A stretch of DNA of 11,502 nt from Chloroflexota bacterium. Lineage in GTDB: Bacteria; Chloroflexota; Dormibacteria; CF-121. Positions 6,762 to 11,502 of the stretch are shown here, piece after piece. Where the stretch lies: positions 1-11,502 of the forward strand of contig VBEQ01000216.1 in assembly GCA_005881235.1 (NCBI GenBank), read 5' to 3'. A program made the translations under genes and the position numbers. The first letter of the stretch is position 1. The number at the start of each line of letters is the position of its first letter. Under the pieces are notes generated by a model. The model was not told the DNA's origin and did no database searches. It saw only the letters and a program-made list of their open reading frames with translations.

Positions 6762-7432
6762 TCCACCGAGGCGGTGGCCGTGGCACCGCGCGGCTCGAGG
6801 ATCAGCAGCTTGGTCTCGTCGACCGATGGCGTCGCCGAGATTTGCAACTTGGGCTGCGGCGTGAGGTCGGTTGCGCCCATCTCCTTGGCGAACTTCTCCA
6901 CGCCTTCGAGGTTCTGCGCAAGTAGCGTCAGCCCTGGCAGCTTGTAAGAAATCGGAACGACCAGCTTCGGCTCGATCTGGTTGACGATCTCGGTCGCCTG
7001 CGCGGAGTTGATATGGCTGCCGCCGCCGATCGGCACGAAGAGCACGTCGATCTTGCTGCCGATCCCCTCGAGCTGATCCTCACTGAGCCCGTGCCCGAGG
7101 TGACCGAGATGACAGATCCGAAGGTCGTCGATTTCGACGGTGTAGATGAAATTCTTACCCCTCTCCGCGCCCTTCTTGGCGTCGTGGTAGGTCTGCGTTC
7201 CGGTCATGGCGACGGCCTTGATCTCGAACTCGCCGGCGCCCGTCACGAGGTGGGGGTCCCCCGCCAAGCCCTGCAGGCTGAAGTGGGTCGGGTCTTCGTG
7301 GGTGAAGATGACGATCTGGACGTTGAGCCGGACCGGGGCAAGCCCAAGCTTCGGCTCGTAGGGGTCGATCATCACGGTCGCCTCGCGGCCCCGGAGCCGG
7401 ACGGCGTTCAGGCCGAAATAGGTGATCTCCAT
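6758..7432 (-). CDS. UlaG-like metallo-beta-lactamase-fold protein with degenerate metal ligands
   Basis: The 224 residues follow the short MBL-fold 'metal-dependent hydrolase' pattern (lactamase_B_3 type): MEITYFG start, RGREATVMIDPY, TGAGEFEIK, TYHDAKKGAERGKN, DVLFVPIGGG and a C-terminal QPKLQI strand. Normally such proteins carry G-H-S near residue 8, an HxHxDH motif, a GD bridging aspartate and a late PxHY histidine. Here these positions read G-L-N (L8), HEDPTH (H45, D47, T49, H50), HLGHLGH (H111 in place of Asp) and PISY (S162 in place of His). H45, H50 and H83 are kept. The substitutions were confirmed in the DNA. The comparison is from memory of the family. It is likely either a non-catalytic MBL-fold protein or one with a changed metal centre. 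ATG start 11 bp after the argS stop codon, so it is the last gene of that cluster; it converges with the GH15 gene. Confidence 0.82.
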   Translation of the reverse strand: MEITYFGLNAVRLRGREATVMIDPYEPKLGLAPVRLNVQIVIFTHEDPTHFSLQGLAGDPHLVTGAGEFEIKAVAMTGTQTYHDAKKGAERGKNFIYTVEIDDLRICHLGHLGHGLSEDQLEGIGSKIDVLFVPIGGGSHINSAQATEIVNQIEPKLVVPISYKLPGLTLLAQNLEGVEKFAKEMGATDLTPQPKLQISATPSVDETKLLILEPRGATATASVD

Positions 7433-7443
7433 CGGGCCGTAGT

Positions 7444-9060
7444 CTACATTCGGTCGGGTGCGGCGACGCCCATCAATCCGAGGGCGTTGCCGATCGTGGT
7501 TCGGGCCGCGCGCGATAGCAGGAGCCGCGCCGACGTCAGCGGGGCATCTTCCGTGACCACCCGGCAGTTCTTGTAGAAGCGGTGGATGGCGGCAGCGAGC
7601 TCATCGGTGAAAAACGCCAGCCGGTGAGGTTCGCGCGCCTCCGCGGCTTCGCGCACGACATCGGGCCAGCGCAACATCACCCGGATCAACTCGAGCTCCC
7701 ACTCGGAGTCGAGCCGGTCGAGCGCCGCCGCGGCGCTCACGCCGGCGCCGAAGGTCAGCACGTTGGCGAGCCGCGCATGCGCGTACTGGGCGTAGTAGAC
7801 GGGGTTCTCGCTCGACTGGCGCCGCGCCAGGTCGACATCGAACTCCATCTGCGCATCGGCCGAACGCAGCAGAAAGAAGTAGCGCACGGCGTCAGGCCCG
7901 ACTTCGTCGAGCATCTCCTTCAGCGAGATGCCGACGCCGGCGCGGCGCGACATCCGCACGATTTCCTCTCCCCGCTTGACCGACACCAGCTGGACCAGCA
8001 GAACGGCGAGTCGCTGCGGATCGATCCCGAGTACCGCCAGCGCCTCCCGCACGCGACCGATCTGACCCTGGTGGTCGGCGCCCCAGACGTCCACCACACG
8101 GTCGAACCCCCGCTTCTCGAACTTATCCCGGTGATAGAGGACGTCCGACCAGAAGTAGGTCGGGTAGCCGTCACGCTTGATGATCACCTCGTCCTTTCCG
8201 CTGTCGGACTTGAACCATGTGGCGCCGTCGTACTGCACGATGCGACCGAGCGATGTCAGCTTCGCCATCGTCTCCGTGTCCCATCCCGCGTACAGGCTGC
8301 TCTCGAGAAAGAGTTGGTCATGACGGACGTCGAGCCGTGCCAGGTCTTCCTGAATGCGGCGCTGGACCCACTCGACGCCGAACTCGGACAACGTGACCGG
8401 CTCCGGCGAGATCGCCCGGGCGGTGGCTTCCGTCGCGATCTCCGCGATGTAGTCCCCGCCGTATCCGCCCTCGGGGACGGGCCGGTCGAGCATGCGGGCC
8501 TGGATGGATTCGCCGAGGAGGCGGATCTGCCTCCCCCGGTCGTTAACGTAGTACTCGCGCTGGACGTCGAATCCCGAGGCCGCCAGAATTCGCGCCGTCA
8601 CATCGCCAACGACCGCGCCGCGGGCGTGGCTGAAGAGCAGCGGTCCAGTGGGATTGGCGCTGACGAACTCGACCTGGACTTTTAAGCCGCGCCCAATCTC
8701 GCTTCTCCCCCACTGGCTCCCGGCGTCCGCGATGGATGCGAGCTGGGCCTGCAGCCAGGCCGGCTCGAGCGTGACGTTGATGAACCCGGGCGCCGCCACC
8801 GTGGTGCGGCCGAACGACAGCGGGAGCGCCATCGCCGCCGCCAGCTCATTGGCGATGGTGATCGGCGGCCGGCGGAGCGTCCGGGCGAGCTTCAGCGGCA
8901 GCGTCACCGAGTAGTCGCCATGGGTGGGGTTCTGGGTCCGCTCCACCAGCACCGCCGGCAGTTCTTCGGCATCCGGCGGCCAGCCGGTGATCGAGCTGAC
9001 GGCGTGACGGACCGCCTGGTCGATGATCGTCGACGGCGATTTCGGGGGCGCCGCGATCAG
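7444..9060 (-). CDS. argS: Arginyl-tRNA synthetase, probable CTG start
   Basis: ArgS charges tRNA-Arg with arginine in the cytoplasm. Recognisable parts are the N-terminal VERTQNPTHGDYS segment of the tRNA D-loop-binding domain, SANPTGPL leading into the HIGH region (LFSH here), the catalytic Rossmann fold with VWGADHQGQIGRV, the KMSKS region (RMSRRAG here), and the C-terminal DALR anticodon-binding domain ending GVAAPDRM. The first ATG/GTG/TTG in frame is GTG at 8952 (502 residues), which would cut off the family's N-terminal helix. The open frame continues upstream with residues such as TIIDQAVRHAVSSI that fit that helix, up to CTG at 9060-9058. This CTG overlaps the htrA TGA as CTGA and gives 538 residues, near the normal length; GGA lies 8 nt before it. 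I chose this start by inference. The first His of HIGH is Leu and the Lys of KMSK is Arg, within the variation some ArgRS show. It is followed after 11 bp by the MBL-fold gene. Confidence 0.9.
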   Translation of the reverse strand: MIAAPPKSPSTIIDQAVRHAVSSITGWPPDAEELPAVLVERTQNPTHGDYSVTLPLKLARTLRRPPITIANELAAAMALPLSFGRTTVAAPGFINVTLEPAWLQAQLASIADAGSQWGRSEIGRGLKVQVEFVSANPTGPLLFSHARGAVVGDVTARILAASGFDVQREYYVNDRGRQIRLLGESIQARMLDRPVPEGGYGGDYIAEIATEATARAISPEPVTLSEFGVEWVQRRIQEDLARLDVRHDQLFLESSLYAGWDTETMAKLTSLGRIVQYDGATWFKSDSGKDEVIIKRDGYPTYFWSDVLYHRDKFEKRGFDRVVDVWGADHQGQIGRVREALAVLGIDPQRLAVLLVQLVSVKRGEEIVRMSRRAGVGISLKEMLDEVGPDAVRYFFLLRSADAQMEFDVDLARRQSSENPVYYAQYAHARLANVLTFGAGVSAAAALDRLDSEWELELIRVMLRWPDVVREAAEAREPHRLAFFTDELAAAIHRFYKNCRVVTEDAPLTSARLLLSRAARTTIGNALGLMGVAAPDRM

Positions 9061-10241
9061 GGGTGCGTTCCGAGCGTGACCTGGAGCGTCTGGTTCTTGC
9101 CGGCGCGGTTGATCGTGACCGAGACCTTGGTCCCGGGCGCGTACTGGCGCAGCACGTCCTTCAGCGGATGCGAATCGTCGATCGACTGACCATTCACCTT
9201 GGTGATCACGTCCTGGACCTTGATCCCCGCGCGGTCTGCCGGCGACCCGGGCGTGATCGCCGTGACCACGGCGCCGACCACGAGCCCGCTGGCCGCGGCG
9301 GAGGTCTCATCGATCTGGTTGTACGTAACGCCCAAGAAGGGACGGTTGACGTGTCCGGTCTGGATCAGCTGGGTGGCGATGTCCCGGGCGGCGTTGCCAT
9401 CCAGCGCGAAACCGAGGCCGGGGCCCGCTTGCGCTTGCTCGATCGCAAAGTTCACACCGATGACCTGGCCGGCGGAGTTGAGCAGCGGACCACCGCTGTT
9501 CCCCGGGTTGATCTGGGCGTCCGTCTGGATGGCGTTGAGGATGTTTTCCACCTGGCCCGTCGAGGGGTTCGGGATCGAGATGAAGCGGTGGAGCGCGCTG
9601 ATGACGCCCTTCGTCACACTGTTCTGTTGGCCGAGGGGGCTTCCGATCGCGATGGCGAGCTGCCCGACCTTGAGCGCATTCGAGTCGCCCCAGCTCAGCG
9701 CCGGCAGGTCCTGCGCGTCGACTTTGATGACCGCGACGTCGTCCTCCGGGCTGGTGCCGATGACGCGGGCATCGAACTTCTTCGCCCCGTCGCGCAAGAT
9801 GACCTGGAGCTGCCTCGCGTTTTCGACGACGTGGTTGTTGGTCACGATGTAGCCGTCGGAGCGGACGATAAAGCCGGATCCGATTCCATGCTGCTCCGAC
9901 TGGAGGACCATGTCCGGCGACGAGATGGTCGTCTTGATTTCCACGACCGCCTTGCCATCCTGGTCGGCGACGCTGATGACCGCCGACTCTTCGGTGACGT
10001 TGTTGGTGATGGGAGCCAGTGGACCGATGCCACCGCCGACAACGGTCGGCGCTACTTTGATCAAGCGCGGGGCGACCAGGATCGTGGCGGCGGTACCCGC
10101 CAGCGCGCCGACCAGCGCGCTGATCACGATGATCCCCAGGATGCCCATGCGGCGGCGCGGCGTGGCCGGTTTGACCGCCGGCAGCGGCGAAAGGGGTGCC
10201 GGTTCGGAAGGAGGTGGGAGGAATTGAGGTTCGCTGGCCAT
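9057..10241 (-). CDS. HtrA/DegP-like S1C serine protease with PDZ domain
   Basis: This 394-residue membrane-anchored protease has a Pro-rich cytoplasmic tail (1-31), one transmembrane helix (about 33-57, ILGIIVISALVGALAGTAA), and a trypsin-like domain outside the membrane. The catalytic triad is H137 (TNNHVV), D168 (EDDVAVIKV) and S249 (NPGNSGGP). A single PDZ domain covers about 300-390, with FLGV opening it and ITPGSPADRAGI and VITKVNGQSI in its core. HtrA proteins degrade or refold damaged envelope proteins, often under heat or envelope stress. ATG at 10241 was chosen because the transmembrane segment follows it and the frame upstream only overlaps the acetyltransferase gene. TAGAAT ends 13 nt before the ATG and may be an internal promoter. 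It follows the GNAT gene after 31 bp, and its TGA overlaps the probable CTG start of argS. It could be named htrA or degP-like; orthology is not resolved. Confidence 0.94.
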   Translation of the reverse strand: MASEPQFLPPPSEPAPLSPLPAVKPATPRRRMGILGIIVISALVGALAGTAATILVAPRLIKVAPTVVGGGIGPLAPITNNVTEESAVISVADQDGKAVVEIKTTISSPDMVLQSEQHGIGSGFIVRSDGYIVTNNHVVENARQLQVILRDGAKKFDARVIGTSPEDDVAVIKVDAQDLPALSWGDSNALKVGQLAIAIGSPLGQQNSVTKGVISALHRFISIPNPSTGQVENILNAIQTDAQINPGNSGGPLLNSAGQVIGVNFAIEQAQAGPGLGFALDGNAARDIATQLIQTGHVNRPFLGVTYNQIDETSAAASGLVVGAVVTAITPGSPADRAGIKVQDVITKVNGQSIDDSHPLKDVLRQYAPGTKVSVTINRAGKNQTLQVTLGTHP

Positions 10242-10254
10242 CGAACTCAACCCA

Positions 10255-10260
10255 ATTCTA
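10255..10260 (-). promoter_or_regulatory. Candidate -10 box upstream of the HtrA gene
   Basis: On the minus strand, GCGTAGAAT lies in the short gap between the GNAT stop codon and the HtrA ATG, with TAGAAT ending 13 nt before the ATG. The same 9-mer precedes pyrG. It could drive HtrA, argS and the MBL gene from a transcript with a leader of only about 6 nt. No good -35 match was found, so this is a candidate only. Confidence 0.35.
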
Positions 10261-10272
10261 CGCTGGCCTGTT

Positions 10273-10692
10273 TCAGCGACCCGGCAGCGGAAGCCACGTA
10301 AGGACCAACTGTTCGGTCCGCCGGAATCCTGCCTCCTCGTAAAGCCGCACCGCCTGCGGATTGTTCTCGCGCGTCCAGACGGCGGCGAAGGTGACGTTCC
10401 GCTGACGAAACAGTTGCACCGCCTGGCGCAGCAGCTTCCCGCCGATTCCCTGGGAACGGAAGCCGGGATCGACGTAGACCTCGGCGACTTCCGCCTCGAG
10501 GCCGGTGCCGGGGTTGAAGAAGACGCACCAGCAGAGACCCACGAGCTTGCCGTCGGTGCGGGCCGCCAGGATGACGTTCTCGCCGGAGAATCGGGCGGCA
10601 GGAGCGGTCGCAACGTCGTGCTCGATCTCCGTCTCGGTGAGCTGGGGATGATCATAGTGGCGCTGCTCCGCCAGCATCAGCTCGCGAAGCAA
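10273..10692 (-). CDS. GNAT family N-acetyltransferase
   Basis: From the first usual start, TTG at 10692, the protein is 139 residues. The GNAT core is clear: AEVAEVYVDPGFRSQGIGGKLL contains the acetyl-CoA pyrophosphate-binding motif (R/Q-x-x-G-x-G/A as RSQGIG), followed by the ENNPQAVRLYEEAGF motif B region and a final strand. The enzyme moves an acetyl group from acetyl-CoA to an amine, but the substrate cannot be told. In the same frame upstream of the TTG, sequence reading ISIAVLDPAEHDLVRPLL (from about 10740) looks like the missing first GNAT strand and helix. No ATG, GTG or TTG precedes it before the SPFH stop codon. The true start may thus be a rare codon such as ATC at 10740 or ATA at 10764, or the start may have been lost. 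It lies between the SPFH and HtrA genes in the same direction. Confidence 0.85.
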   Translation of the reverse strand: MLRELMLAEQRHYDHPQLTETEIEHDVATAPAARFSGENVILAARTDGKLVGLCWCVFFNPGTGLEAEVAEVYVDPGFRSQGIGGKLLRQAVQLFRQRNVTFAAVWTRENNPQAVRLYEEAGFRRTEQLVLTWLPLPGR

Positions 10693-10760
10693 AGGCCGGA
10701 CGAGGTCGTGCTCGGCTGGATCGAGAACCGCGATCGAGATCCCGGTCGCGCCGGGTTTCT

Positions 10761-11502
10761 CTATGGTTTTGCGGCCGTCGGTACGCCGTCGAGCACGCTG
10801 CGCAAGGCCTGGGCCGCGCCGAGCAAGCCGGCGGTTTCCACGGGTACAACAAGCTTGGCGTTCTCGCTGTTGGCGAACTTCGAGAGCGTGTCGAGTTGCA
10901 GGATGGAGACAAGGATCGGATCGGGGGCGGCGTCCTTGATCGCCTTATAGACCGTTTCTACCGCCTGGGCCCGGCCTTCCGCCTCGAGGATGGTCGCCTG
11001 CCGGAGGCCTTCGGCGCGCAGGATGGCCGACTGCTTATCGCCTTCAGCCGTCTTGATCTGCGCCTGCTTCTGGCCGTCGGCGATGTTGATCTGGGATTGC
11101 TGCTGCCCTTCCGATTTGAGGATGAAGGCGCGCTTTTCCTGGTCGGCCGTCTTCTGCAGCGCCAGCGCATTCAGGATCATCTGCGGCGGTGTGATGTCGA
11201 CGATCTCGATCCGGTTGATCCGGATGCCCCACTTGTCGGTCACCGACTCCATCTGCGCCTGCAGCTGCGCGTTGATCCGCTCGCGCTGGCTGAGCGCATC
11301 GTCCAGGCTCATCCCGCCGAAGATGGCGCGTAGTGTGGTGCGCGAGAGCTGGTCGATGGCGATGAAGTAATTGCTGACGCTGAACAAGGCAAGCTTGGGG
11401 TCGACGACCTGGCTGAAAATGGTGGCGTTGACGCTGACGGTGACGTTGTCGCGCGTGATGACGTCTTGCTTGTCGCCGGTTCGGGGCGTCTCGCGGATGT
11501 CG
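10761..11502 (-). CDS. SPFH/Band 7 (stomatin-like) membrane scaffold protein, N-terminus beyond window
   Basis: The frame is open to the right edge, giving 247 C-terminal residues. It enters inside the SPFH domain with DIRETPRTGDKQDVITRDNV, VTVSVNATIFSQVVDP and NYFIAIDQLSRTTLRAIFGG, then ERINAQLQAQM and WGIRINRIEIVDITPP. A long Ala/Glu/Gln-rich coiled coil follows with repeated AEG units (AEGDKQ, AEGLRQ, AEGRAQ), then a hydrophobic C-terminal region with LVVPVE. These proteins form oligomers on the cytoplasmic membrane and often partner NfeD or membrane proteases, which fits an HtrA protease two genes downstream. The N-terminal membrane anchor and start codon are not in the window. An internal TTG at 11387 is not the start, because domain sequence continues upstream. 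The TAG stop at 10761 overlaps the possible upstream start of the GNAT gene. Confidence 0.93.
   Translation of the reverse strand, partial: DIRETPRTGDKQDVITRDNVTVSVNATIFSQVVDPKLALFSVSNYFIAIDQLSRTTLRAIFGGMSLDDALSQRERINAQLQAQMESVTDKWGIRINRIEIVDITPPQMILNALALQKTADQEKRAFILKSEGQQQSQINIADGQKQAQIKTAEGDKQSAILRAEGLRQATILEAEGRAQAVETVYKAIKDAAPDPILVSILQLDTLSKFANSENAKLVVPVETAGLLGAAQALRSVLDGVPTAAKP

Noticed and set aside
7582..8685. Plus-strand open frame of about 370 codons opposite argS
   Set aside because: Complement of a conserved housekeeping gene, no recognisable motif, no start signal.
9063..10301. Plus-strand open frame of about 410 codons opposite the HtrA gene
   Set aside because: Arg/Asp-rich shadow of the HtrA coding strand with no domain. 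It is the longest antisense frame here but matches the expected composition for GC-rich third positions.
10242..10655. N-terminal extension of the HtrA frame up to 10655
   Set aside because: The extra 138 codons read as Ser/Arg/Pro-rich sequence overlapping the GNAT gene in another frame. The Pro-rich tail and membrane helix after ATG 10241 form a normal HtrA N-terminus.
1..11502. Mobile elements, CRISPR arrays, tRNA or rRNA genes, phage or defence genes
   Set aside because: No transposase, integrase, spaced direct repeats, cloverleaf or rRNA-like segments were seen by reading. All of the window is explained by housekeeping-type genes with short gaps.

Overview
The window is GC-rich, densely coded bacterial chromosome. 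Most genes are housekeeping and lie on the minus strand, and GTG and other non-ATG starts are common. The gene set (CTP synthase, class II FBPase homologue, M23 peptidase, GH15 hydrolase, UlaG/MBL-like protein, HtrA, SPFH protein) and the sequence style suggest a soil-type Terrabacteria lineage such as Chloroflexota or Dormibacterota. That placement is inferred from protein flavour and composition and was not computed. I see no rRNA, tRNA, CRISPR, transposase, phage gene or integration site.

Layout. Positions 1-33 (minus) may hold the first codons of a gene that leaves the window. Positions 80-1330 (minus) encode an uncharacterised radical SAM protein. A strong palindrome at 1340-1403 separates it from an apparent operon read leftward: pyrG (4825 to 3158), a glpX homologue (3161 to 2133, 4-bp overlap with pyrG), then a membrane-anchored LytM/M23 peptidase (2124 to 1414, 8 bp after glpX). 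A 94-bp divergent promoter region (4826-4919) separates pyrG from a plus-strand GH15 glucoamylase/trehalase-type gene (4920-6761). That gene meets a second leftward cluster tail to tail, with stop codons overlapping by 4 bp. The second cluster reads SPFH protein (cut by the right edge), GNAT acetyltransferase, HtrA-type protease, argS, then an MBL-fold protein ending at 6758.

How the genes fit together. The left cluster combines nucleotide synthesis, a sugar-phosphatase-like protein and an envelope peptidase. The right cluster combines a membrane scaffold and a membrane-anchored quality-control protease with arginyl-tRNA synthetase. These are conserved-neighbourhood housekeeping clusters, not one obvious pathway.

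The main points of interest are as follows. (1) The glpX homologue keeps its sugar-phosphate region but has Arg and Lys where two metal-binding Asp residues are expected. (2) The MBL-fold protein has lost several metal ligands while keeping the rest of its family scaffold. (3) argS and the GNAT gene both carry family-like protein sequence upstream of their first ATG/GTG/TTG; for argS a CTG codon overlaps the htrA stop codon. (4) TANNNT boxes lie only 6-13 nt before several start codons, suggesting leaderless or near-leaderless mRNAs. (5) The palindrome before the radical SAM gene has three GCGCGC-core segments that could pair in alternative ways. I did not find a clear new multi-gene system.
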